Assembly (NCBI GenBank): GCA_012295275.1
Contig: CM022679.1
Coordinates: 9,352,169 to 9,389,668 of the forward strand
Source of the DNA: Chrysomallon squamiferum
Taxonomy: Eukaryota; Mollusca; Gastropoda; Neomphalida; Peltospiridae
Direction of reading: 5' to 3'
Length of the DNA stretch: 37,500 nt
Shown here: positions 1 through 37,500 of the stretch, one piece after another
Position numbering within the stretch: the stretch's first letter is position 1
Layout of the letters: every line of letters starts with the position of its first letter
Position numbers and translations under genes: made by a program
The notes under the pieces: generated by a model
Seen by the model: the letters and a program-made list of their open reading frames with translations, nothing else
What the model was told of the DNA's origin: nothing
Database searches by the model: none

Positions 1-111
1 AAATTTAAGAAATGTAGTAATTAGCAGCATTCATAGACATACATTATTATACATAATTATAAAATATTAGCAGTTACTCTTCAGATACGTTATACAGTTC
101 ATATGATTGTA

Positions 112-142
<31 letters not shown>

Positions 143-417
143 GTGTTTGTGGTTATATGAGTACATAAATACAATTTCAGAATTGGAATTTTAATTATAT
201 CTGTACCATTGTTCAATAAATAAAAATATTTTGATAAAATGTTTTAAACGTTTTTTCATTATGCATTACGTTTATAAACACCATGAAAGCAAGGGTCATA
301 CGAGACTACAAAATGGTTTTATTTCTCCCCAGCACTTCCTGCATGCAATATATTAATTGATAACTTGATATAATCAATAATATACCTATTATTAATACAC
401 CTGTGTTTTGTTTTCAG

Positions 418-27548
<27,131 letters not shown>

Positions 27549-27832
27549 CAAACAAATGAGAGTGTGCAGCTTAAAACAAGTTATGGGGGTTTGTTTGTTT
27601 GTTTGTTTGTGAGAAGAATGTTATACAGCCTGAACTTGGTTTTACTGAGCAGGGTGATCAAAGAGAGGGGATTTTTATTATTATTTTTATTATTTTTTTG
27701 TTTTTTATATATAAAAAAAAAAACATTGATTTCAAAGAGATGCATTGTCTGTCTGTCTGTCTGTTTTGTGTGCATGCGTGTGCATATATTTTAACTAAAC
27801 TTGTTTCAGTGCCATAAGAAATGCAGGAATGA

Positions 27833-27838
27833 AATAAA
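27833..27838 (+). terminator. candidate polyadenylation signal
   Basis: This is a canonical AATAAA 285 nt after the FIP stop, in the sequence GAAATAAAAATC. It is the first clear signal after the stop. The A-rich surroundings make chance matches common. Confidence 0.35.
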
Positions 27839-28534
27839 AATCAAACAAAATGTGAAGAAAATTATATAATGAGCTGATAACAGTGTAAAAAAAAAAAAAA
27901 AAAATAATAAAAAAACAAAGTGATTTGTACCTTAACCAAAAGGAGAAAAATGACTTCAAGTTGAACAAAACAATGAACTGGATAAAACAGGACTCAGTGG
28001 TTATCTGATTGGTAAATAAAATTTACCAAGAATTTCACAGACTGGATTATGTCAATTAATAATGAAGAAAATATAATAATGAAAAACAACATTATTGGCA
28101 AACAAAAACAAAAACAGAAGATTTTTGTCTGCTGCTCAATTTTCTTAAAAAAAACAAATGTAGGTGATTAAAAAACAAAACAAAACAAAACAAACACGTT
28201 CTCAGGATGGATTCGAGTTCTTCAGAAAATATCTGATATTCTTAACAAGTTCACAAGTCTTTTTTTTTTTTTTTTCTTTGCAAGCAGCTTTCCACATTGT
28301 TTGTGTGTCCACAACAAGAAACACTTTTCAAGTGATGGAACTGAAGAAAAACAATCCCTGTTTTGTGACATTGACAAAAGCACACAAGAAAAACATACAG
28401 GTTTTTATAATAACAAAAGACATTAACGTAATGTTAAAATTTTTAAAAAATATATATATATATATATTTATCATTTTGTAAAAAAAAAAAAAAAATATTT
28501 TTTATTTGCTTTGTAAAATGGTGATGTTTGATGG

Positions 28535-28569
<35 letters not shown>

Positions 28570-28603
28570 TATTTTTTATTTTTTTTTTATTATTTTTTTT
28601 TTA

Positions 28604-28609
28604 AATAAA
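28604..28609 (+). terminator. candidate distal polyadenylation signal
   Basis: AATAAA here is followed within about 60-80 nt by a GT-rich stretch (TTATTTGTCTGTGCTTGT near 28664), the usual layout of a downstream element. It is an alternative to the signal at 27833. Confidence 0.35.
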
Positions 28610-28944
28610 GGCACAGACGTCCCAATCCTATGCAAACGTAATAGGTTTATTTAGTTTATTTATTTATTTGTCTGTGCTTGTATAGTGGTACACAAGGTAG
28701 TACACATTGTGATCAGTTTGTGTGAGCTAACTGTGATAGTTGATGTTTACATGTCTGTTATACATGTAGACATATCAAATATATATAATTGCTTATGCAG
28801 TATTTGAGGTAGTTAAAAAAGAAAAAAACAAAAGTACAGAGATCCAAAGCTATATATACTGAAATGTGAAAACGGCAGTATTTAATATTTAAATCCTTTT
28901 ACTGTTACTTATAATATTATTGTTGACATATATTAACATTACAT

Positions 28945-28951
28945 TATATTA

Positions 28952-29016
<65 letters not shown>

Positions 29017-29091
29017 TTTTTATTATTGTGGTTGTTTTCTTTATTATTATTGTTATAGTTATTCTTATTAATGTTATTGTTATTATTGTTA

Positions 29092-29132
<41 letters not shown>

Positions 29133-29478
29133 TTATTAAATATAGAAATAAAAAAGATAATCTTAATTTATAAAATCAATTATTAATACTAAAATTTTAA
29201 GACTAAAAACTTATTTTAACAAAGTCTAATTCCTGTGTGTGGTAAATGGTTGATGGGAAATTTGAGTGGTGTTTGGATTTGTCACAACTGAAGAAAAATT
29301 AAAATAAATAAATAAATAAGATACTGATTATATGAAAATGAATAAGACAATTACATGATAAATGAAATTTTGTTTTTGTTTTTAGCTATTATTATTATTA
29401 TTATTATTATTATTTATTATTACTATTTATTATTACTATTACTACTATTACTATTATTATTATTGCTATTACTATTAC

Positions 29479-29515
<37 letters not shown>

Positions 29516-29526
29516 TATTATTGATA
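28945..29526 (+). repeat. cluster of (ATT)n tracts
   Basis: Three ATT arrays (28948-29017, 29040-29135, 29388-29526) separated by unique AT-rich DNA. Intergenic. Confidence 0.95.
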
Positions 29527-30474
29527 TTGATATTATTTGTTATTGCAAATAGGAGCTATTTTAAAAAATAATACTTCAAACAGTTATTATTTATACTTGA
29601 TAGATTTCCTGTTGATATTTTTTTTTTCAGCTAAAACAACTGAAATGATAACTCTCCCCAAAGAGATGAGAATAATGGTTGTAAATATTTTAAGTTTAAA
29701 CAATAAAATAAATCTCACAATGTCTATTGGTATGAGGAGATCTCAGTTCACATTCCCAAAGAGGTTTCAGAAATAATATTTCATGCGGTATTGGTTACTA
29801 ATAAATGTAAAATCTCAGTTTCAATTTTTTTTACTTTTCTACCCCACGTTTCAGTGCCATTTATAAAATACAGCTGAAGATGCACATTCCAGTTTGCTTT
29901 CTCTGTTGGTGGTCTATGTTGTTGTTGTTGTTGTTGATGTTGTCGTGTTGTTGTGGCTTTCTTTTCTTTTTTTAATTTAATTATTATTATGTGTATCTGT
30001 GTGGATGAGTATGATTTGGTATTATTCATCGTTAGACTTATGAATGCTTGTTAAATTATCATTAATACAGTTTTTAAATACATACTTGTTTAAATTTAAA
30101 TAATCATCTGATATTATTTTACTATCATATCTGCTTGCCATTTTGTCCTTAAATTTTTAAAAGTAAAATTCAGGGCATTTTTACTGGGATTTTCTTTTTT
30201 TTTTTTTTTTTTAATTTTCAAAACTAAGTTGATACTAGTGTTAGTATTTAACAGTCGTGCATCAAATTGTATTTATTTTAGCTAATGTCACATCTTCATC
30301 TGTGCCATTATATTTATGAGCAAGGACTGGATATTTTTGTGTATTAAAATAGCTTTCTTTGCTTCAACAAACATCAGCTGTGATTTTAATTCATATCTTT
30401 GAGCACATAGAGAATATTTTATAAACATGCTGTTATTTTTTTTCTGGTTATGAACTTGTTAAATAATTACACTA

Positions 30475-30735
30475 ATTAAATTAAATATATTGTACATGTC
30501 ATATGAACATATTAAATATATTGTCTGTGACACATGAACATATTAAATATATTGTCTGTGTCATATGTACTTATTAAATTTATTTTTTTGTGTCATGAAA
30601 ACATTAAATACCATATCTGTGTCATACAGACATATTAAATATATTGTTGTCTGTGACATATAAACATATTAAATATACTACATATGAAATATGAACATAT
30701 TAAGAATATACTGTCATATGAACAGATTAAATTTA
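30475..30735 (+). repeat. approximately 31-nt minisatellite, 8 units
   Basis: The unit begins ATTAAATATATTGTCTGTGA and ends with CATATGAACAT. Copies vary by small indels and substitutions. It is intergenic. Confidence 0.8.
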
Positions 30736-31934
30736 GTAAGTTAAGACACATTTGGCAAGTTTGTGTGAAGATATAGTTTTTATTATGTGAAGATTAAATT
30801 ATTTTTATACTGTACATATAATAATTTAATTAATCAGTTTCTAACTTACAAACTATGTTTTGTAAACACTTTAAATTTATAGAGAAAGAGAAAAAACAAA
30901 GAGTGATATTTTATAATTAAAATTTATGAGCTTGTTAATAGGAATAAAATTAAGAACATACTTTTCTGAAAAGATGCATTTTTGAATTCATTTTGAAAGT
31001 ATTTAAAATTACAAATATACCTTTCTAAAAATGTACATTTTCTAATTTATTTTTTTAAATTATTATTTTCATTTGAACTGGTTCTATATCTAAACCAGTT
31101 TTTCCATATTGAAAATGATGTTACAGTAAAGTTTTACTGATTCATTGATAGTTTTTGCCTGTTAAGATGGCATTATAGAATGAGAAAAATTTTTTAAAAG
31201 TTTAAACTTGCTTAAAGATTACAAGTGAAATACTACAATTTTGTTATTAGTGTATTTATTATAGGTTGCTACTGTTGAAAAACAAAGCAAAACAAAATAA
31301 CAGGGTTTTTTTTTTTTTTTTTTTTCATTATACATATCCTTACCAAATACATGTCTGGTTGAAACAGAGGCCCTATAACAACATATTATAAATTATTGAT
31401 TTAAAATATAATTTAGGAAATTTCATTTAAAAACCCCATTCTTCTTGTCCTCACTATTTTACAGTTTTAACTTGTTTAAAGACCGTCCATTTTCTGCAGT
31501 GTGGCCTTCCTATGTTTCACATATGTATATATATATATATATTTTAAAAAACCCAGACACATACATACATACGTATATATGTATGTGTGTTCTTTCTATA
31601 AGCTGAATATTTTCTTAAACATTTATAAATTTTACCCATGCAGCATGTGAAAATTGAAACTGTGCATTCCAAGTTTTTGTTTAGGAAAAATAGTGATTTA
31701 CTGAGGTTTAATTTTTATAAAGTCATTACATCTTGTATCATGTTTTATATCTGTGTATACTGTTAATTTGTCATATTTTTATTAAATATTTGTCCCTGTT
31801 ATTTAAATTCAGTTGTAACCCAATTTCTGGGTAAAATAAATAAATTGAAAAGACACAAAAGAAAACAGTACCCTATACATTTCAAAACGAAAATACATTC
31901 CAGTGTTTACAGTGATGTTTTAATGCTACCACTG

Positions 31935-31936
<2 letters not shown>

Positions 31937-31991
<55 letters not shown>

Positions 31992-32227
31992 GTTATTGTT
32001 ATTAAATAATATTTTTAAGTTGCATCAGGATGCATGAATATACTGTGCCTCAGAAATGATTTAAATAAACATCAGTAATAGAATTATTGTCCAAAAATGT
32101 TTTTTTAAGTAAATAGCTTTTTTATATGTATGTCTAGGTCCAGTTTATTTCTTATTTGAAAATCATGAATTTGTTATGGAAAACAAAATTGAAACACAAT
32201 TTACTATGATCTTGTGGTTTCTTATTT

Positions 32228-32293
<66 letters not shown>

Positions 32294-32294
32294 T
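31937..32294 (+). repeat. two (ATT)n tracts
   Basis: Near-perfect ATT arrays at 31937-31990 and 32238-32294, with about 245 nt of unique sequence between them. Confidence 0.95.
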
Positions 32295-32509
32295 AATGTG
32301 TGTTTGTTTTTGATGAAAGCATCAGTTGCTGGTCTCCGTTTCTGTACACAAAGACTGATGTGTTATCAACTTAAACAGAACAGAAATTAATTTTGTTATT
32401 AATACTCAATGGAAAATAAATTTGTAAAGAACGCTAGTTTGAGATTCTGTTTTGATATTTTCTTTTCTTTCATTCAGTCATTCTGTTCTGTTCTATTCTG
32501 TTCCATTTC

Positions 32510-32740
32510 ATTTCATTTTATTTTATTTTAATTTATTTCATTTTAATTTATTTTATTATTTAATATTATATTATATTATATTATATTATATTATATTATA
32601 TTATATTATATTATTTTATATTCTATTATATTATATTATATTATATTATTTATTTTATCTTGTATTATATTATATTATATTATATTATTTTATATTATAT
32701 TATATTACACTATTTTATTTTATTTTATTTTTTTAAATTT
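32510..32740 (+). repeat. (TATAT)n / (ATTTT)n pentamer tract
   Basis: TTTTA-type repeats followed by a long TTATA pentamer array (about 32565-32706) and more TTTTA copies. The open frame across it is of low complexity. Confidence 0.95.
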
Positions 32741-33733
32741 TATTATTATTCATTGTTGTTGCTTTTTTCTAAATTACTCCTTTAAAAGATACACAAAAAC
32801 GTTTTATTTAATTATCATTGAAAACAACAGAACAGAAAATGTCAAATGAATATATATGCTTTACATCCAGTGTCCAAAAATACCATGCAATTCCTGGTTT
32901 CTTAGAGACATTTTCACTATCATCACCTGTCTCAGAAATGAGATCCTATTAGCTTCATCTCTTAAATGAATATCTTTATTTTACATCCAGTGTTTAAAAA
33001 TAATATAAAAGATATTCTGTATATTTACCATCGTCTTTAATGGGTGCTGGTGTTCTTTGATGGGTTTTTAAAAAGATAGGTTAAATACATTTTGTATGCT
33101 TTTTAGGTATTACATCATTAAAATAATAATAATATTTAGTAAATATATAAGTAAGTAACTAAAAATTAAATAAATTAATATAAATAAATAAATAAATAAC
33201 AATTATCATACTTTGATATATCAGTGGTCCAAAATATGAAAACAAGAAAAAAGAAATATTTATCTGAAAATATTTTCTATTGAACAACTGAAAGTCTATA
33301 GTTACACTATCATTGTACAGATATGGTTTTGTTATCCAAAAACAGAAGAGTAATTTGCAAATATATTAATGTTTAATTCAAGTATCAATAATTTGAGAAT
33401 CTTATTTGTAAAATACTTAATAAAAATCATTGCATAGGTTAATACATTTTAAAGACTTCAATATGAAAACAAAGGCCATTGTTTTTCAAAATGTATTTTG
33501 TTTTATTTCTGATCAAAAGAAAGTATGTAGTTTTTACACTGTGAATTGGTTTTAATACCTGGAATAAATGAAAGTGATGTTAAGTTTATCCACACACCTA
33601 ACATCACCTTGCACATTTTAAATGTAATGGACAGATAGTTCATGATTATATAGCCCATGGCCAAAAAACCAATAAAATGTGTGAATGGGTCACTTTGGAT
33701 TGGGTCTGATTTGGGTAGGACTGGATGTGATTT

Positions 33734-33760
33734 GGGCTGGGCTGGGCTGGGCTGGGCTGG
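33734..33760 (+). other. G-quadruplex candidate (GGGCT)n
   Basis: Five GGG runs separated by CT form an uninterrupted GGGCT array, followed by more G-rich sequence (TTAGGGTTTGG). It fits the standard G3N1-7 pattern on the plus strand. Confidence 0.7.
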
Positions 33761-33969
33761 TTTCATTAGGGTTTGGTTTCTTTTGCTTGGGTTGGTTGGT
33801 TCTGATTGATTGATGGTGATGGTGAATACAATAATTTAAAATCTGTTCCTTTTTCATTATTATTATTTCTTTGGCGAATTAGCTGTAGGATGTTCACAGA
33901 CGAATCACGACGTGTGGGGTGTCACGTTACGCCTATAACTCTGACTCATAATAATGCGGATACGTAATA

Positions 33970-34322
33970 CAGGTACCGGACCAATTATCCGGACTCCTTC
34001 GGGCCTGAGACATTCCGGATTTCTGGATTTTCCGGTTTTACGGCACCAAGGCATCTAAATACGTAAATAATTTGACATAAACATTTTAAAATTAAAAACA
34101 TAAAGAAAATTGACGATGCACAACTTTGGCGACTCGACAGGTAAACACTGCGGCGAGTGAATGAATGTCACGCGGCTTGAAAGAGTAGTTCCGGTCTGGT
34201 GAAGACAACACCCGCGCGCGCGCGAAATAGGAAAATAGCGTCTTTAAAAAAAAAAAAAAAAAACATCCGGTTTTCTGGGGTTTTCCGGATTTCAGGACGC
34301 CGGATAATTGGTCCGGTACCTG
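33970..34322. mobile_element. pogo/Tigger-like MITE with 23-nt perfect terminal inverted repeats
   Basis: The left end CAGGTACCGGACCAATTATC... (33970-33992) and the right end (34300-34322) are perfect inverted copies over 23 nt. Both sides are flanked by TA, the target duplication of Tc1/mariner and pogo elements. Internal copies of CCGGATTT and CCGGTTTT lie next to both ends. The 353-nt body has no transposase and is much richer in GC than the surroundings. CAG-start ends with a TATCCGG motif recall Tigger elements; the family assignment is inference. Confidence 0.8.
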
Positions 34323-35271
34323 TAATGCTTGGCTACTTAAATTCTACGGACGACATTGTACAAAATGTCCTTGATCCTTCAAAATGAGCTCGGTTGATTT
34401 CGGTGATTTAATCAATGAAGGTGAAGGGTCACATGCAGTATTTGGTGACGTGAGATTGTTCAACTTGTTTCATTTCTGTACATTAATGAAAATGTGAAGA
34501 TATCAGGGATTTTTTTGATTTTTGTGGGGGGACCGTTGTTTTGATGTTGGCTTAATGTTGGGATATTTACAATGAAAAGAAGATATATAGTCAACTGTTT
34601 TAACATCCTTCGTTCTAGGAATGTTAAACTGCAGCCCATCCATTCTGTTTCAGACAAACTGGAAATGACGCACCAGAATTTAAACTGGGTTTTCATTGCT
34701 TAGATAATCTATGACGTTTCAGGACCATAAAGAAAACGACTGCTGCTCGACTTGTTACAAATAAAACCGTCCAGGAATGTTCCCCAGCGACAGGTAGATA
34801 AACATTCAAACCCGCTAAACAAAACACTACGTCTAGAATAATTATCTGTTACTGAAACATGCTTAACTGAATGTCCAAGAATACACGAGATATTGACACA
34901 TTTCCGAAGTGCTTTTCAGTAACTTTGTCACCAGACTTTCCACTGCTTTTGGTAAATTCTGTAAACAGTACGATTAACGACTAACAGTACATCTTAAATG
35001 AAGTTGCATGTCCAGCTTTTCTGTAAATATACTATCTGATTTTAATTTTTTTGAGAGGTAAACGGTAACAGCACGATTAAAAATACATTTCAAATGAAGT
35101 TTTAATATATATATATATATATAATTTTTTTTTTCTTCAGTTTCCTTTGTATAGCAATCGAAGGCAATGTCTACTTCATTTTAATTATTAATATACTATT
35201 CTTTTCTTCTTAGATATATATATATATATATTTAATTTTTTTTTAATTCTAAATATTTTATTTTTTTAATC

Positions 35272-35844
35272 TCACAAATCGTCAGAGAGGACGACCGGCA
35301 CTTTTACTTCGTCGTTGATCATTTTCTGCGTAACGCTGCTGCCCATCATGTCGCGACCGTCACTGTCGACGACGTTGTCTCCGCGGCGCATCTCCCTGCG
35401 TCGGGACGACCCCTTCTCGATGCACTTGAAGACGTCGTACTTCAGAGGCACCGTGCCCCGCTTGAACAGAAAGTTCGTCAAGACGGAAACGCCGATTATC
35501 GTCGCGAAGCTGATCACCATGGCCGTCGTCCTGTAAGGGAAACGCTGTCCGACCTTTTCGTCGTAGAAAGGAAACCTCATGATGACTGGGATGCCGAGGA
35601 AAGGCTCCCCGGACAGTATCCGAATTACGAGGGCCACGGCGTACCCGGTGAGGCAGCCGTAGGTGTTCGACGGCGTGAACCACAGCACACACGTCAGCTG
35701 AGGAAAGAGGATGACGTACATGAGGTCGGCACAGAGGGTGAAGAGCCCGTAGATGCTGCTAGCCGAGATGGCCAGCACGGTCCCTATGGTTCCAACAACG
35801 ACGATGGCGATTCGCAACACCCATATCTGCTCCCTGTCAGACGC
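35272..35844 (-). CDS. SLC5A7: SLC5A7-like terminal exon: last TM helices and cytosolic tail
   Basis: The minus-strand acceptor TTTTCTCTTGCAG begins ASDREQIWVLRIAIVVVGTI in phase 0; the exon is 573 nt with stop TGA. It has membrane helices around IAIVVVGTIGTVLAI, DLMYVILFPQLTCVL, LTGYAVALVIRIL and MVISFATIIGVSVL, then a cytosolic tail of roughly 60 residues starting KRGTVPLKYDVFKCIEKG. The tail is very basic (SRRREMRRG) then acidic, and ends VVLSDDL. A dileucine endocytosis signal like that of vertebrate CHT1 is not evident. An upstream ATG run in the intron is only an ATAC microsatellite. Confidence 0.92.
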   Translation of the reverse strand, partial: ASDREQIWVLRIAIVVVGTIGTVLAISASSIYGLFTLCADLMYVILFPQLTCVLWFTPSNTYGCLTGYAVALVIRILSGEPFLGIPVIMRFPFYDEKVGQRFPYRTTAMVISFATIIGVSVLTNFLFKRGTVPLKYDVFKCIEKGSSRRREMRRGDNVVDSDGRDMMGSSVTQKMINDEVKVPVVLSDDL

Positions 35845-37071
35845 CTGCAAGAGAAAATAAATTGTAATTGCAACAAAAAACAGCATATATATATATATAT
35901 ATATATATATGAATACATACATACATACATACATACATACATAGTACATAAATGCATAAATACATCATAGATACAAACATATTTCAACAAACAGACATAA
36001 ATATATACTTATATCTGTTCTTTTATATATATATATATATATATATGTTTGAGTTTGTGTGTGTTTTTCTCTATTTCTGTCTCTCTCTTGCTATGCGTGT
36101 GTGTTCATGAGTGTGCATATGCAATTAGTAAGTAATAAATTTATCCCTTCCATTTTCGCATACACACATAAATTCATTTAAAAATACATAGATTAAAGCA
36201 CGTTCGTACTCATTTTACACAAGTTATAAAGTGTCTTTTCGTGTTTTAACGATATTTTTGCATCCGCTGAATACCTAGTATTTTTGTTGTTGTTGTTGCT
36301 TTTTAGCCGTGTATAAAATGACAAACAGCATCGACAATGAATCAACCACAGTGAAATACGTTTACTTACAATTAATACAGGCGTTTTGATAAAAAAATAA
36401 AGCACGCAAACTAGCTTATTCCAAAATTAAAAGTTTGCAATCATTGTCACCATACTCGTCAATCAACGCACAACACATTTACTTCATTCTACATGTTTTC
36501 CATTCCTTCTTCAGTTATTGTTAAAACAAAAATATTCATTTATGTAAAGATTCTACACTTTCTGTGATTTTAATACACCGACGATTCTGTGTTTCGAATT
36601 ACGTTACATTTATATGGTGATTTTTATAGGTAGCGTTTTATGTTATAAATACGAAATCGTAACATTCACCGTTCTTCTGAAAACGTCCGTGTAAATATTT
36701 TTTGCAAACACTGTCCCCGTGGACAGCACACACGAGTCAGCCGACGACATCACGGCAGCAGCTACGGCGCCAATTCCAATGACAGCGACGGGTAAAGGAC
36801 AGAGGTAGTTGAGAACCATGGGAAGAATCACGTTGTATTCACTTTCAGGTAGCGGTATTGGGCCTTTGTATGACGTCTGATTCCAATCTGTTTAAAAAAA
36901 AAAAATAAAAAAAAAACAATAAGAAGAAATATCTAGCATATCATAAAGGAAAAAAAAAATTTAAGTGACGTTTATAAATATAAATATCTCGAACTAAAGA
37001 ATAGAAGAGAATTTTAATTCCAGTCAGTAATTATGATGAAAACTATGGGCTTAATCCGTATAAAAATCATT

Positions 37072-37152
<81 letters not shown>

Positions 37153-37340
37153 TAGACGCATACACACGCACACAAACACAAATAAAATTAAACAGAAAAA
37201 CGAAAATTACCGGTGGCGGCTCCAATGAGACCCAGCATGGCGGGCGGAATCGCTAGGAACAAACAGAAGAAAGCGGCCAGAACCGAGGACATCCTTGCAC
37301 TCTCGGCAGTCTTGCACGCCAGAACGCGCTGGTAGTAAAC
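35272..37340 (-). CDS. SLC5A7: high-affinity choline transporter-like (SLC5 family), three 3'-terminal exons
   Basis: Known role: SLC5A7 imports choline with sodium and chloride at cholinergic terminals, the limiting step for acetylcholine synthesis. Exons on the minus strand: 37340-37211, 36887-36670 and 35844-35272, with phase-correct AG/GT junctions and a TGA at 35274-35272. Together they give about 306 residues, the C-terminal half of a 13-TM symporter. Landmarks: VYYQRVL, then IGAATDWNQTSY, the VMSSADS helix (Ser pair at the conserved Na2 sodium site of SLC5 proteins), NIYTDVFRRTASDREQIWVL, CADLMYVILFPQL and NTYGCLTGY. All align with choline transporters better than with other SLC5 members I know. 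Invertebrates often have several paralogues, so choline specificity is inferred. These exons are far richer in GC than the FIP exons and their own introns. Confidence 0.87.
36670..36887 (-). CDS. SLC5A7: SLC5A7-like exon: extracellular loop and sodium-site helix
   Basis: The minus-strand acceptor is TTTTAAACAG and the split codon G|AT gives Asp, so the join reads DWNQTSYKGPIPLPESEYNV. NQT is a possible N-glycosylation site. Then come ILPMVLNYLCPLPVAVIGIG and AVAAAVMSSADSCVLSTGTV, the helix holding the sodium-site serines, and FAKNIYTDVFRRT. It ends in phase 0 at ACG|GTGAAT. The ATP-like runs around 36893-36917 are poly-A in the intron just before the acceptor on the minus strand. Confidence 0.9.
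37076..37150. repeat. (TC)37 microsatellite in SLC5A7-like intron
   Basis: A perfect TC array on the plus strand (GA on the coding strand), 61 nt from the 37211 splice donor. Confidence 0.97.
37211..37340 (-). CDS. SLC5A7: SLC5A7-like exon: TM segment
   Basis: The minus-strand acceptor TTTTTTGTTCCAG is followed by VYYQRVLACKTAESARMSSV, then LAAFFCLFLAIPPAMLGLIG and AAT, ending in phase 1 at ACCG|GTAATT. VYYQRVL is a hallmark of the family and the hydrophobic stretch is one membrane helix. Exons further 5' lie beyond the window. Confidence 0.88.
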
Positions 37341-37449
37341 CTGGAACAAAAAAGTTGTTGTCATTGCTCCAAGTAAAGCGCCTTAAAGGTGAGACGATCG
37401 AGAAGACTTTGATAGAAGTCAGGTAATAATAGTATCAGAGGTCTCAGTC

Positions 37450-37452
<3 letters not shown>

Positions 37453-37500
<48 letters not shown>
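37453..37500. repeat. (GA)n running off the window end
   Basis: A GA array, TC on the coding strand of the transporter gene, just upstream of the exon at 37340. It is cut by the window edge, so its length is unknown. Confidence 0.95.

Larger units (their letters stand above)
27549..28625 (+). other. likely FIP 3' UTR region
   Basis: About 1 kb follows the FIP stop without further exon-like sequence. It holds a GTTT tetranucleotide run (27590-27610), a (TCTG)n run (27748-27765), several A and T tracts, and AATAAA candidates at 27833-27838 and 28604-28609. No other coding sequence was seen. Confidence 0.5.
28626..35271. other. intergenic region between convergent genes
   Basis: About 6.6 kb of AT-rich DNA with ATT arrays, the 31-nt minisatellite, pentamer repeats, the G-quadruplex candidate and the Tigger-like MITE. 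The stretch 34325-34740 is closer to average composition but encodes nothing recognised. The 3' UTR of the transporter gene must lie in its right part; TTTATT (AATAAA on the minus strand) at 35257-35262 is only 10 nt past the stop and is uncertain as a signal. Confidence 0.5.

Noticed and set aside
32452-32736. 94-codon Tyr/Ile/Leu/Phe-rich frame
   Set aside because: It is made of TATAT/TTTTA pentamer repeats.
34460-34696. 78-codon minus-strand frame downstream of the transporter gene
   Set aside because: No recognised similarity or splice link; the region could be part of an unclassified repeat but I could not support that.
35315-35692. Open frames on both strands overlapping the transporter terminal exon (73 and 110 codons)
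   Set aside because: They are shadow frames in GC-rich coding DNA; the real frame matches choline transporters.

Overview
This is an AT-rich, intron-rich animal nuclear window. It looks like mollusc DNA, and probably gastropod: one retroposon tail near 2.5 kb resembles the tails of gastropod SINEs as I remember them. The low gene density, long introns and very heavy load of simple repeats (ATT/TAA, TC, AC and pentamer arrays) fit that, but the sequence does not fix the species.

Two protein-coding genes face each other tail to tail. The plus strand carries the 3' part of a class II Rab11 family-interacting protein (RAB11FIP3/4 type, Drosophila nuclear fallout type). I place 14 or 15 exons between 418 and 27548. 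They encode an EF-hand, an acidic low-complexity linker, a long coiled coil and the C-terminal Rab11-binding domain. The 5' exons lie outside the window. Joined exon to exon, every junction keeps phase and the total is 1455 nt with one stop. The minus strand carries the three 3'-terminal exons (37340-37211, 36887-36670, 35844-35272) of an SLC5-family sodium/solute symporter most like the high-affinity choline transporter SLC5A7. Its 5' exons also lie outside the window. The two genes have unrelated known roles (recycling-endosome traffic and choline uptake), and nothing suggests they work together.

The points of interest are in the FIP gene. These are an 18-nt in-frame microexon (24575-24592) at the edge of the Rab11-binding domain; an exon at 14827 that is either a 57-nt cassette or, read through, a terminal exon ending in a hydrophobic tail; a NAGNAG acceptor at 13111-13116; and a stop just before the usual C-terminal hydrophobic motif, which looks like the loss of one T.

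The remaining roughly 34 kb of introns and intergenic DNA holds at least five separate minisatellites (units about 23, 25, 30, 30 and 31 nt), a pogo/Tigger-like MITE with perfect 23-nt inverted repeats (33970-34322), a likely hAT MITE (6005-6266), an inverted pair of diverged repeat clusters (3815-4030 and 4695-4865), a G-quadruplex candidate (33734-33760) and many microsatellites. I found no rRNA, tRNA, CRISPR array or viral gene. I also found no multi-gene novel system; what is unusual here is alternative splicing and repeat structure.
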